A stretch of DNA of 10,123 bases from an uncultured Rhodospirillales bacterium (GCA_937127205.1 CAKZLS010000374.1:1-10123); one strand, 5' to 3'; positions 1 to 6,671 are shown, counted from the stretch's first letter. Notes: generated by a model from the letters alone, not told the origin. Numbers and translations are program-made.

Positions 1-670
1 CGCCCTGTTTCATCTTGGCCAGACTCTCGCCATTGATCATGCCGCGGGTGGAGTCGGTAGCCGGCGCGTGCAGGCTGATGAAGTCGGATCGCGCGTAGAC
101 TTGGTCCAGTTCCCCCTTCTCGATGCCGAGATCCTCGGCCCGCTCCGGCGACAGGTACGGGTCATAGGCAACGACCTTCATCTTCAGGCCCAGCGCCCGG
201 TCGGCGACGATGGACCCGATGTTGCCGCAGCCGACGATGCCAAGGGTTTTACCCGCAACCTCGACACCCATGAACTTGGACTTTTCCCATTTGCCCGCGT
301 GGGTGGATGTATTGGCGGCGGGAATCTGGCGGGCCAAGGCCATCATCATGGAAATGGCGTGCTCGGCGGTGGTAATGGAATTGCCGAACGGCGTGTTCAT
401 CACCACGACACCCCGACCGGTGGCCGCGGCCACATCCACGTTGTCGACGCCGATGCCGGCGCGTCCAACCACCTTTAGGCCGTTGGCGGCGGCGAGGATA
501 TCAGCGGTTACCTTGGTGGCCGAGCGAATGGCGAGGCCATCGTATTCAGCGATGCAGCTTGCCAATTCTTCGGGCGTCATGCCCGTCTTCACGTCCACCT
601 CGATCCCCTGCTCGCGGAAGATCTCGGCCGCGCTCGGGCTCATCTTGTCGGAAATCAGAACTTTCGGCAT
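1..670 (-). CDS. serA: D-3-phosphoglycerate dehydrogenase, N-terminal part (runs off left edge)
   Basis: This enzyme oxidises 3-phosphoglycerate to 3-phosphohydroxypyruvate with NAD, the first committed step of serine synthesis in the cytoplasm. Only the first 223 residues are in the window; the gene continues past the left edge. Visible are the N-terminal substrate-domain half (MPKVLISDKMSP start), the RAGIGVDNVD segment near residues 70-79, the NAD-binding GCGNIG at about 147-152 and the following AYDPY with its ribose-binding Asp near 170. The THAGKWEKSKFMGVE stretch is typical of the long (about 525-residue) SerA with extra C-terminal regulatory domains, but that part is not visible. An in-frame ATG also exists at 676. 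The ATG at 670 is preferred because GGGGG lies about 7 bases upstream of it and only 1 base from the other. It lies 53 bases (47 from the alternative ATG) downstream of serC on the same strand, so the two are probably one operon. Confidence 0.95.
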   Translation of the reverse strand, partial: MPKVLISDKMSPSAAEIFREQGIEVDVKTGMTPEELASCIAEYDGLAIRSATKVTADILAAANGLKVVGRAGIGVDNVDVAAATGRGVVVMNTPFGNSITTAEHAISMMMALARQIPAANTSTHAGKWEKSKFMGVEVAGKTLGIVGCGNIGSIVADRALGLKMKVVAYDPYLSPERAEDLGIEKGELDQVYARSDFISLHAPATDSTRGMINGESLAKMKQG

Positions 671-723
671 GGTCATGCCCCCAAAGATTCAGAAATGAAT
701 GGGAAATACGAAACGAGAAGAGG

Positions 724-1893
724 TTAGGCGGACATGTCCGCCTTGACCGTGGCATAAGCCCAGTCGAGCCAAGGGAACAGCGCCTCCAGGTCGGAGCGTT
801 CCACCGTGGCGCCGGCCCAGATGCGCAGGCCCGGCGGCGCGTCGCGATAAGCACCGGTATCGAAGCCAACGCCCTCGGCGTCGAGCAGAGTGGAGATTTG
901 CTTGGCCGCCGCCGCCCGCTTGTCGTCCGGCTGTTCCAGAAACCACGGGTCGACCACCTTGAGGCAGACAGACGTATTGGATCGGGTCACCGGTTCGTCG
1001 GCGAGAAAATCAACCCAGTCGGTGGCATCTACCCAGGCCCGCATGGCGTCGAAATTGGACTCCGACCGGCCGATGAGCCCCTTGAGGCCGCCGATGGTTT
1101 CGGCCCAGCGCAATCCGTCCAGAGCGTCTTCCACGGCGATCATGGACGGCGTGTTGATGGTTTCGCCCTTGAACACACCCTCGATCAGCTTGCCGGCCTT
1201 GGTAAGGCGGAACAGCTTCGGCAGCGGCCACGGCGGGGTGTAGCTCTCCAGACGCTCCACCGCGCGCGGGCTAAGAATGATCATTCCGTGCTGGGCCTCA
1301 CCGCCCATCACCTTTTGCCAGGAGTAGGTGGTGGCGTCGAGCTTGTCCCAGGGAAGATCCATGGCAAACGCGGCCGACGTGGCGTCGCAGATGGTCAGCC
1401 CCTCGCGGTCGGCGGCGATCCAGTCGCCGTCGGGGACCCGCACGCCCGACGTGGTGCCGTTCCAGGTGAACACCACGTCGCGCGCGCCGTTGACTTGGCC
1501 AAGGTCCGGAAGCTGACCGTAGCCGGCCTTCAATTCACGCACGTCTTCGAGCTTGAGCTGTTTGACGATATCGGTGACCCAGCCCTGGCCGAAGCTTTCC
1601 CAGGCCAGGATATCGATACCGCGGGCACCCAGCAAAGACCACATGGCCATTTCCACGGCGCCGGTGTCGGACGCCGGCACGATGCCGATGCGGTAGTCGT
1701 CGGGCACGCCGAGAACCGCCCGGGTGCGGTCGATGACTTCGGCCAGCTTGGCCTTACCCGGCTTGGCGCGGTGCGATCGCCCGATGCAGGCATCGGCAAG
1801 GCTGTCCACGGACCAGCCGGGACGCTTCGCGCAGGGACCGGAAGAAAAACAGGGGTTGGCCGGACGGACGTTCGGCCGCAGAGGTTCGTTCAT
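724..1893 (-). CDS. serC: Phosphoserine aminotransferase, Methanosarcina-type
   Basis: This PLP enzyme transfers an amino group from glutamate to 3-phosphohydroxypyruvate to give phosphoserine, the step after SerA. The 389-residue protein is a class-V aminotransferase. The PLP lysine is Lys194 in SWQKVMGGEAQHG, the cofactor-contacting Asp is in TICDATSA (near residue 170), and the N-terminal NPCFSSGPCAKRPGW phosphate-binding region is intact. The sequence resembles the SerC branch first recognised in Methanosarcina and common in alphaproteobacteria, rather than the E. coli branch. The ATG at 1893 has GGGAG about 6 bases upstream, and this SD lies inside a predicted hairpin (1898-1921). serA follows on the same strand with a short gap and no visible terminator between them. 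The gene has a good promoter at 1953-1981. Confidence 0.94.
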   Translation of the reverse strand: MNEPLRPNVRPANPCFSSGPCAKRPGWSVDSLADACIGRSHRAKPGKAKLAEVIDRTRAVLGVPDDYRIGIVPASDTGAVEMAMWSLLGARGIDILAWESFGQGWVTDIVKQLKLEDVRELKAGYGQLPDLGQVNGARDVVFTWNGTTSGVRVPDGDWIAADREGLTICDATSAAFAMDLPWDKLDATTYSWQKVMGGEAQHGMIILSPRAVERLESYTPPWPLPKLFRLTKAGKLIEGVFKGETINTPSMIAVEDALDGLRWAETIGGLKGLIGRSESNFDAMRAWVDATDWVDFLADEPVTRSNTSVCLKVVDPWFLEQPDDKRAAAAKQISTLLDAEGVGFDTGAYRDAPPGLRIWAGATVERSDLEALFPWLDWAYATVKADMSA

Positions 1894-1897
1894 CAGT

Positions 1898-1921
1898 GAC
1901 TCCCATCCTTACAGATGAGTC
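1898..1921 (-). promoter_or_regulatory. serC leader hairpin covering the ribosome binding site (candidate serC RNA motif)
   Basis: On the minus strand, GACTC and ATC pair with GAT and GAGTC around the loop TGTAAG, with a two-G bulge on the 3' side. The serC Shine-Dalgarno GGGAG lies in the 3' arm and the start codon is 4 bases beyond, so folding would hide the ribosome binding site. Known background: Rfam describes an alphaproteobacterial 'serC' leader motif upstream of serC-serA whose last stem overlaps the SD. The position and organism type fit that description. I matched architecture, not a covariance model, so family membership is inference. The predicted leader from the promoter to the ATG is only about 53 nt. 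No ligand is known to me. Confidence 0.55.
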
Positions 1922-1952
1922 GCGACCCGTTGGGAGGCCGTGGCCCGCGACC

Positions 1953-1981
1953 CTTGTAAGTAGTGAAAAGATTTACGTCAA
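1953..1981 (-). promoter_or_regulatory. sigma70-type promoter of serC-serA
   Basis: On the minus strand a -35 box TTGACG (1976-1981) is separated by exactly 17 bases from a -10 box TACAAG (1953-1958). The expected transcription start is near 1946, giving a leader of roughly 53 bases that ends in the hairpin over the serC ribosome binding site. The -35 box matches the consensus at five of six positions and the -10 box keeps TA at the start, which is usual for alphaproteobacterial housekeeping promoters. It is the best promoter match in the serC/serA intergenic region. Confidence 0.6.
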
Positions 1982-1992
1982 TCGCCGTTTGC

Positions 1993-2032
1993 GCGCCCCT
2001 TGACGCGGGCGCCCGCGCGCGACAGGGTGCGC
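1993..2032. repeat. GC-rich dyad between divergent serC and second serA
   Basis: A perfect 14-base palindrome CGCGGGCGCCCGCG at 2004-2017 lies inside a longer imperfect dyad. GCGCCCCT (1993-2000) pairs with AGGGTGCGC (2024-2032) with one unpaired T. The dyad is just upstream of the serC -35 box and within about 100 bases of the divergent dehydrogenase start. It could be a shared operator, or a leader hairpin of the plus-strand gene if that transcript starts further upstream. I found only a weak promoter candidate for the plus strand (CATAAG near 2055-2060), so its transcript start is unknown. Confidence 0.45.
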
Positions 2033-2092
2033 GTTCGATATTCGCCAAAGTTCGCATAAGACCACACTGGCATGTCGCCAAGGGGGGTGTTC

Positions 2093-3328
2093 ATGAGCCG
2101 GCTTTCCGTTTCCAAATCCAAAATCCATATTCTGCTGCTCGAGGGCATTCACGAGAGCGCCGTCCGCGCCCTCAACGCCAACGGCTACGCCAATATCGAA
2201 CGGCACGCGGGAGCGCTCGATCCCGACACCCTTAAAGAATCGCTCCGGCGCGCCCATGTCGTGGGAATACGCTCGCGGACAAAACTCACCGGGGAAATCC
2301 TTGCGAAAGCCGATCGGCTGTTCTCGATCGGCTGTTTCTGCATTGGCACGAATCAGGTGGACACGCAAGCCGCTAAATTGCGCGGCATCCCGGTCTTCAA
2401 TGCTCCATATTCCAACACGCGCTCGGTGGCCGAACTGGTGATCGGCGAGATCATCATGCTGTTCCGCCGGGTCCATGAGAAATCGACCCTCGCGCACGCC
2501 GGGGTGTGGCGCAAGACAGCCGAGGGCGCGCGTGAGATCCGCGGCAAGATCCTGGGTGTCGTGGGCTACGGCCACATCGGCTCGCAGGTCTCCATCCTCG
2601 CCGAGGCCATGGGCATGCAGGTGCGCTACTTCGACATCGTCGACAAGCTGTCGCTGGGCAACGCCACCGCCTGCGGCTCGCTCGAGGAACTGCTCGAGGT
2701 GTCCGACGCGGTTAGCCTGCACGTGCCCGGCACCCCCGAGACCCGCGACATGATCGGCGCCAGCGAACTGGGCCGTATGAAGCCGGGAAGCTGCCTGATC
2801 AACGCGGCCCGGGGCGACGTGGTGGACCTCGAAGCCCTCGCCCAGTCCATCAAGGAAGGCCACGTGTTCGGCGCGGCGGTGGACGTCTATCCAACCGAGC
2901 CCGCCACCGGCGACGACCCGCTGGAAACGCCGCTGCTGGGTCTTCCCAACGTGATTCTAACACCTCATGTCGGCGGCACCACCGAGGAGGCCCAGGCCAA
3001 CATCGGCGCCGAGGTGGCGGAAAAACTGATCAAGTATTCCGACAACGGCTCCACTATCGGCGCCGTCAACTTCCTCGAAGCGTCCCTGCCTCCGCAACGC
3101 GAGGCCACCCGTTTTCTGCACATCCACCGCAACGTCCCCGGCGTGCTTGCCAAGGTCAACGAAGTGTTCTCGTCAAAGGGTCTCAACATCGCCGGCCAGT
3201 ACCTCCGCACCGACGCCGAAGTGGGCTACATGGTCACCGACATCGACGGCCGCCTCGAAGCCGGCATGGGTATTCGCCGCGAGCTACAGGCCATTGAGGG
3301 AACCATCAGGGTGCGGTTTTTGTACTGA
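2093..3328 (+). CDS. serA: Second D-3-phosphoglycerate dehydrogenase, E. coli type with C-terminal ACT domain
   Basis: This 411-residue protein has the size and architecture of E. coli SerA (410 residues). It has a split substrate domain, an NAD-binding domain with GYGHIG at about 158-163, and the catalytic triad Arg240 (in NAARGDVVD), Glu269 (in YPTEPA) and His292 (in LTPHVGG). From about residue 335 it has an ACT domain with HIHRN and GLNIAGQY, the region that binds serine for feedback inhibition in E. coli. CFCIGTNQVD and NAPYSNTRSVAELVIGE are near-diagnostic for this type. The start at 2093 is chosen over an in-frame ATG at 2072 because AAGGGGGG lies 5 bases upstream and the resulting N-terminus matches the family length. 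It is divergent from serC-serA and differs in type from the SerA at 1-670. All catalytic residues are present, so it should be active. Its specific role next to a complete serC-serA pair is unknown. Confidence 0.93.
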   Translation: MSRLSVSKSKIHILLLEGIHESAVRALNANGYANIERHAGALDPDTLKESLRRAHVVGIRSRTKLTGEILAKADRLFSIGCFCIGTNQVDTQAAKLRGIPVFNAPYSNTRSVAELVIGEIIMLFRRVHEKSTLAHAGVWRKTAEGAREIRGKILGVVGYGHIGSQVSILAEAMGMQVRYFDIVDKLSLGNATACGSLEELLEVSDAVSLHVPGTPETRDMIGASELGRMKPGSCLINAARGDVVDLEALAQSIKEGHVFGAAVDVYPTEPATGDDPLETPLLGLPNVILTPHVGGTTEEAQANIGAEVAEKLIKYSDNGSTIGAVNFLEASLPPQREATRFLHIHRNVPGVLAKVNEVFSSKGLNIAGQYLRTDAEVGYMVTDIDGRLEAGMGIRRELQAIEGTIRVRFLY

Positions 3329-3470
3329 CCCGCACCCGGTAAAGCGTAAGTCTGCTGTCGCTGATAACAGGGCTTTGTGCGGGATACCGGCGAGGTTCCA
3401 TGTGCATTCAATTCCCCATACGCACAGATCTCGACAGGCACCGCCCGCGACGCGTTCACACTATCGCAGA

Positions 3471-3653
3471 CTATTGCGCCAGGGTGTCCGAAATCCAGTC
3501 AGCCACGAAAAACTTGGCGTCATCGGCAGGCACTTCGGGATGATGAAGGTTGAAAATGACAAGAGCTGTCTGGAACGCCCGAGGATCGGAATGCCCCTGT
3601 GCTCTCAGTTCGTCGTAGGCGCGTACGGCCGCGCTGCGCGTTTGTTCGAACAT
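3471..3653 (-). CDS. Small hypothetical protein, 60 residues
   Basis: I do not recognise this family. The 60-residue product (MFEQTRSAAVRAYDELRAQG start) is probably soluble and largely helical in its first half, with a His-His-Pro in the middle and an acidic tail (FFVADWISDTLAQ end). The start at 3653 is chosen over an in-frame upstream start at 3698. The sequence GAGGA ends about 5 bases before this ATG, and the longer start would fall within the dyad at 3694-3718. The gene is divergent from the PadR-like gene at 3828, and the shared upstream region holds two Fur-box-like sites and a dyad over its promoter. That suggests regulated expression and argues for a real gene. It lies convergent with the second serA, with no intrinsic terminator seen between 3329 and 3470. 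Confidence 0.55.
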   Translation of the reverse strand: MFEQTRSAAVRAYDELRAQGHSDPRAFQTALVIFNLHHPEVPADDAKFFVADWISDTLAQ

Positions 3654-3693
3654 GTCATCCTCGTGCGTGAGTGAGTAGCGAAACAAACACCAA

Positions 3694-3721
3694 ACCATAA
3701 CAAATTTGTGGTTATGGTCAA
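3694..3721 (-). promoter_or_regulatory. Dyad operator over a candidate promoter of the 60-residue gene
   Basis: ACCATAAC (3694-3701) and GTTATGGT (3711-3718) form a perfect 8-bp inverted repeat with a 9-base AT-rich spacer. On the minus strand, TTGACC (3716-3721) and TATGGT (3694-3699), 16 bases apart, form a plausible -35/-10 pair. The dyad would therefore cover both promoter boxes, as a repressor operator does. The promoter is moderate in quality and the binding protein is unknown. The neighbouring PadR-like protein is one candidate, since PadR-type repressors bind dyads near their own genes. Confidence 0.45.
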
Positions 3722-3726
3722 TAGCG

Positions 3727-3745
3727 ATTGCGAATCAATCTCATT
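3727..3745. promoter_or_regulatory. Fur-box-like site A
   Basis: The 19-base sequence ATTGCGAATCAATCTCATT resembles Fur/Irr-type operators, which commonly contain GCGAAT...TCTCATT. It lies 6 bases upstream of the candidate -35 box of the minus-strand 60-residue gene. The match was judged by eye against the general consensus (GATAATGATAATCATTATC and common proteobacterial variants), not scored with a matrix. A second, closely similar copy occurs at 3783-3801, which raises confidence in both. Confidence 0.5.
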
Positions 3746-3782
3746 TTATTATTGACCCGAGGCGCGCCGGCGCAACACTCTA

Positions 3783-3801
3783 ATTGCGATTGATTCTCAT
3801 T
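3783..3801. promoter_or_regulatory. Fur-box-like site B
   Basis: The sequence ATTGCGATTGATTCTCATT ends in GATTCTCATT, a frequent half of proteobacterial Fur boxes, and shares ATTGCGA and CTCATT with site A. It lies 27 bases before the ATG of the PadR-like gene, where binding would block that transcript. TTGACC at 3752-3757 could be a -35 box for the plus strand, but no well-spaced -10 follows. The plus-strand promoter is therefore not resolved. Confidence 0.52.
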
Positions 3802-3827
3802 CTCAGTCAAGGCATGCTGCGATCACC

Positions 3828-4448
3828 ATGGCGCACCCTCAAGGACAGACCCAACATCTCGACAGCAGCGACATTACGCTGTTGTCAGTTTTGGGAACCG
3901 TACGAGACGACCGAGTGCCGCTCACTGACATCATTTCGGCGGCCAAAGAGATCGCACCGGAAGAGTGGCAGCCCACCGTTGAACTCGTCGAGAATTGCGT
4001 CGTCAGCGCGATGAACAAAAGTCTGTTGCGGCTTTCGTGTCCTTTCGAACCGGAACCGCCTTTTGAGCTTGAGATTACCGAGAGCGGCCGAAGCGCTCTG
4101 CGCTGTCTGCTCAGACGCTCGGTACCCTGCCTCGCGGGAGGCTTCGCCCGTACGTGCGTGGCAGCCAAACTTTGCTTCCTGGAATTTCTCGACCCGGACG
4201 AGCAACTGACTCAGATGGAACAGCTGGCTTGCAACTACCGCAAGCATGTCAGCGCACTGCGCAACCAACTCGCCTCTCGGTCAACGGACAAATCCGCCCG
4301 GAGCCGCCGCCTGGCTGACGAAATCGAGCGCTTCGAATGGGAACGTACCCGGCTCGACCGGCTGCGAACGAACTTGCGGCACGCGCGGCGGCCTGCAGGA
4401 GCCCAGGCGGTTAGCGCCCGGGCGAGTAAAGAAGATCCCTGTTCATGA
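3828..4448 (+). CDS. PadR-like winged-helix protein (putative transcriptional regulator)
   Basis: The 206-residue protein has an N-terminal region (about 14-96) with the helix pattern of a winged helix. It opens with DITLLSVLGTVRDDRVPLTDI and ends in FELEITESGRSALRCLL, which matches the 'LTxxGrxaL' wing of PadR proteins. Residues about 112-185 are helical and charged (FLEFLDPDEQLTQMEQL, then RRLADEIERFEWERTRLDRLR), like the dimerising C-terminal helices of PadR/AphA-type regulators. The last 20 residues look disordered. The ATG at 3828 lacks a strong ribosome binding site, since AAGG is 15 bases away. The stop overlaps the next ORF in ATGA, so the genes are probably translationally coupled. 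It may control its own divergent promoter region or respond to the neighbouring Fur-like sites. PadR membership is inferred from pattern, not from a search. Confidence 0.6.
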   Translation: MAHPQGQTQHLDSSDITLLSVLGTVRDDRVPLTDIISAAKEIAPEEWQPTVELVENCVVSAMNKSLLRLSCPFEPEPPFELEITESGRSALRCLLRRSVPCLAGGFARTCVAAKLCFLEFLDPDEQLTQMEQLACNYRKHVSALRNQLASRSTDKSARSRRLADEIERFEWERTRLDRLRTNLRHARRPAGAQAVSARASKEDPCS

Positions 4449-4627
4449 TGATGTGGAAGAGCCTGGACCCGAGACACCTGGCCGACCTTCTGATCCGAAT
4501 TGGCAGCCGGCAAGTCGCCGGTCCACCGGCAAACCCCGACGGTTACGCGGAACAGGACGCCGCAGATCCACCGGCGAACACCAGCTACCGCAGCATAGCA
4601 GATTTGAGAGGCGACCGACGTGTGTGA
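4445..4627 (+). CDS. Small overlapping ORF, 60 residues, unknown
   Basis: This ORF starts within the stop of the PadR-like gene (ATGA) and ends 8 bases inside the next gene. It fills exactly the gap that would otherwise separate them. GAAGA lies 9 bases before the first of three consecutive ATG codons. The product begins with a short amphipathic helix (KSLDPRHLADLLIRIGSRQV) followed by a Pro/Ala/Asp-rich, probably disordered stretch. No family is recognised. The alternative is that it is a non-functional spacer whose translation only couples the flanking genes. The overlap on both sides and the acceptable codon use favour translation. Confidence 0.45.
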   Translation: MMMWKSLDPRHLADLLIRIGSRQVAGPPANPDGYAEQDAADPPANTSYRSIADLRGDRRV

Positions 4628-5933
4628 CCGATGTACCAATCGCTTCGCTGCGCCCGTCCCCGGGCCGTACAGGCGCAAGAAGCTATGGGAAACGGACCCC
4701 AAACTGCATTGCTCCATCATCGGCACCTGCCTGACGCTCGGAGACTTGCGGCGCACCGCCGCGAAACTCCGTGTCGATATTCCGGCGCACTTCGAAGACT
4801 ACGACGTGCACGGCCATTTTGCGGGCTCGGTCGGCCGGCCGGGCCCGATTTCCAAGGCCCTGCACAAGATCCTAGAGCGCAAGCACGCGGCTGCCGTCCG
4901 CCGGTTCGGGAAAGCGAAGGATACGGATGCCGTGAATGCATTGTGGGCGCGCTGTCTCGAGGATGGCGATATTCCGGGGCCTTTCTGGGCTTTGATCACC
5001 CATCCGGCTTCACCGCCAAAGGTTGTCTGGAACGCATTCGGCCATGTCCACATGCTGTCGCACTTGCTGGGATCTTCGAACAGCGCCGATATTCGCAGGC
5101 TGAAGTCCCTGGAAGATGAGAGAGACGTTCTGGTCGAAGACCTTGCGACGGCAAAACGACGGGTCGCCGAAGGTGAATTCGACGTGCGGCGGCTCATGGA
5201 GCAGCACGCCGATGACATTCGCGAACTTGGCCTGAGGCTGCATTCGGCTCAGTCCGCGGCCAGCCGCCTAGAGGTCGCCGAGCAGCGCATTCGGGACTTG
5301 GAAAATGACCAAACCCATCAGTTTCTACAATCCCGCCTAGCTGAAACCGAGCAGCAGCTGGCGGCGGAAATGGAGATGCGTCAGCGTGACGCTGGCAACG
5401 TCACCGGGCTGGGCAGCGAGTTGGCGGAATTACGTCGCGCAAACGACCAACTTCAGGTCGCCCTGAGCGCCGCCACCGAAGAATGCGAGGACCTCGAGGC
5501 CGTCTTGTGCAAGGGTCTTGCGAACTCCGGCGAACGGACCCGTGCCGCCATCGATCTGTGCGGGTCGCGGATCGTGTACGTGGGCGGACGAACCGCACTT
5601 GTTCCACACTTGCGGGCCCTGGTCCAGCGGTCCAACGGCTCCTTCGTCTATCATGACGGCGGTATCGAGGAGAAAGGCGAACGTCTGAGCGAGGTCCTAG
5701 CGCAGGGCGATGCCGTCCTTTGCCCGGTGGACTGCGTCAGCCACGGCGCGTGCCGGCTCGCCAAGCGCGTTTGCAAGCAAAGATCCAAAGCGTTCGTGCC
5801 GCTTCGCAGCTCCGGCATGTCGTCGTTCGTCAGCGGTTTGCGCGAGATCGCATCGGTGATCAAGACGGATCAGGTGGACGTGAAAGAAGCGCTGCTCATA
5901 CCAGGGAAGATGAACAGGAACCTTAACGCCTGA
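4620..5933 (+). CDS. DUF2325 domain protein with N-terminal Cys/His region and central coiled coil
   Basis: The 437-residue protein has three parts. Residues 1-150 hold a CxxC (CDRC at 2-5), LHCSIIGTCL (29-38) and a His-rich GHVHMLSH (141-148). Residues about 155-300 are a long Glu/Arg/Leu-rich coiled coil. Residues about 315-412 are a DUF2325 domain, with YVGG (320-323), YHDGG (344-348) and Cys368, Cys372, His375, Cys378 and Cys385 in the CPVDCVSHGACRLAKRVCK block, followed by FVPLRSSGMSSF. DUF2325 has no established biochemical role that I know; the clustered Cys/His residues would suit metal or redox sensing, which is inference. The GTG start at 4620 is supported by GAGAGG 8 bases upstream. 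It overlaps the preceding small ORF by 8 bases. Nearby Fur-like sites give indirect support for an iron connection. Confidence 0.85.
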   Translation: MCDRCTNRFAAPVPGPYRRKKLWETDPKLHCSIIGTCLTLGDLRRTAAKLRVDIPAHFEDYDVHGHFAGSVGRPGPISKALHKILERKHAAAVRRFGKAKDTDAVNALWARCLEDGDIPGPFWALITHPASPPKVVWNAFGHVHMLSHLLGSSNSADIRRLKSLEDERDVLVEDLATAKRRVAEGEFDVRRLMEQHADDIRELGLRLHSAQSAASRLEVAEQRIRDLENDQTHQFLQSRLAETEQQLAAEMEMRQRDAGNVTGLGSELAELRRANDQLQVALSAATEECEDLEAVLCKGLANSGERTRAAIDLCGSRIVYVGGRTALVPHLRALVQRSNGSFVYHDGGIEEKGERLSEVLAQGDAVLCPVDCVSHGACRLAKRVCKQRSKAFVPLRSSGMSSFVSGLREIASVIKTDQVDVKEALLIPGKMNRNLNA

Positions 5934-5979
5934 CCCCATCCAAGCCCCCCACATTCAACCACCATTAGGAGAGGAATTG

Positions 5980-6600
5980 ATGAATAGAGTTAGCGCCATA
6001 ATCGCCGTTCTCGCCGGCGGTCTCACGCTCGGCCTGGCAATCGGACAGGACGCCTTGGCCGCGACCAATAAGCTGTCGGGTAACGACTTGATTAAGGAAC
6101 TCCAGTCTGGCGGATATGTCATCTACATACGTCATGCGCAAACCGAGAAAGATTACGCGGACCAAGTCAGCGCCGAGATGGGTAACTGCTCCACCCAGCG
6201 CACGTTGAGCGAAGCCGGCTGGGAGGAAGCGCGGGCTATCGGAGCCGCCTTCATGGTCCACCAGATACCCGTTGGCAAGGTAATTTCGAGTGAGTACTGC
6301 CGGGCGTGGCAAACGGCGGATCTCGCCTTCGGGCGATACCTGAAAAGCCCGGCACTCAATTTTGAGCCTGCCGAGGAGTATTCGGACGCGCAGTTCTCCG
6401 CAATGCGTGAGCGCACGTTGCCCTATCTTTCTACGCTGCCGGACCAAGGGTTAAACACGGTCGTCGTCGGCCATGACGATCCGTTCGAGGCTGCCACCGG
6501 CACTTATCCCGAACCCATGGGGGTCGCCTTCGTCGTCAAACCCGATGGCAGCGGCGGTTTCGAAATCGTCGGCAACATCGCTCCGAACGACTGGTTTTAA
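5980..6600 (+). CDS. Exported histidine-phosphatase-family protein
   Basis: The 206-residue protein belongs to the histidine phosphatase superfamily, which uses a phospho-histidine intermediate. The catalytic RHAQT motif is at 51-55 (nucleophile His52). Arg108 in SSEYCRAWQTA is a likely second pocket residue. His165 in VVVGHDDPFEA is the second catalytic His. Residues 1-27 form a Sec signal peptide (positively charged start, hydrophobic core, ALA cleavage site before ATNK), so it should act in the periplasm. The ATG at 5980 follows AGGAGAGG with 5 bases between them, an ideal ribosome binding site; an in-frame TTG lies just before it. It starts 46 bases after the DUF2325 gene and could be the last gene of that transcript. 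Its substrate is unknown. Confidence 0.88.
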   Translation: MNRVSAIIAVLAGGLTLGLAIGQDALAATNKLSGNDLIKELQSGGYVIYIRHAQTEKDYADQVSAEMGNCSTQRTLSEAGWEEARAIGAAFMVHQIPVGKVISSEYCRAWQTADLAFGRYLKSPALNFEPAEEYSDAQFSAMRERTLPYLSTLPDQGLNTVVVGHDDPFEAATGTYPEPMGVAFVVKPDGSGGFEIVGNIAPNDWF

Positions 6601-6647
6601 AGCCAGCCGGTTTGATCGAGTGCACGTTGGCAAGCATTGCGCGGCTG

Positions 6648-6661
6648 CGAGGTGTCCCTCG
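6648..6661. repeat. Short hairpin CGAGG-TGTC-CCTCG
   Basis: A perfect 5-bp stem with a 4-base loop, flanked on both sides by the direct repeat CGGCTGCG (6642-6649 and 6660-6667). It lies just after the phosphatase gene and 10 bases before a longer inverted repeat. No T run follows on either strand, so it is not a standard intrinsic terminator. Confidence 0.35.
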
Positions 6662-6671
6662 GCTGCGCCGT

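Noticed and set aside
559..1899. Long plus-strand ORF of 446 codons.
   Set aside because: It is the antisense shadow of serC, which has clear catalytic motifs, a ribosome binding site and a promoter. The plus-strand product has no recognisable domain.
1908..1960. CTTACA (minus strand, 1955-1960) is fully complementary to the TGTAAG loop of the serC hairpin, suggesting a pseudoknot or alternative fold.
   Set aside because: CTTACA overlaps the -10 box (1953-1958), upstream of the expected transcription start, so it should not be in the RNA. It would matter only if transcription starts further upstream.
4235..4756. Minus-strand ORF of 173 codons and a plus-strand ORF at 4246-4734.
   Set aside because: Both overlap the PadR-like and DUF2325 genes in other frames. 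They have low-complexity Arg-rich products and no ribosome binding site of note.
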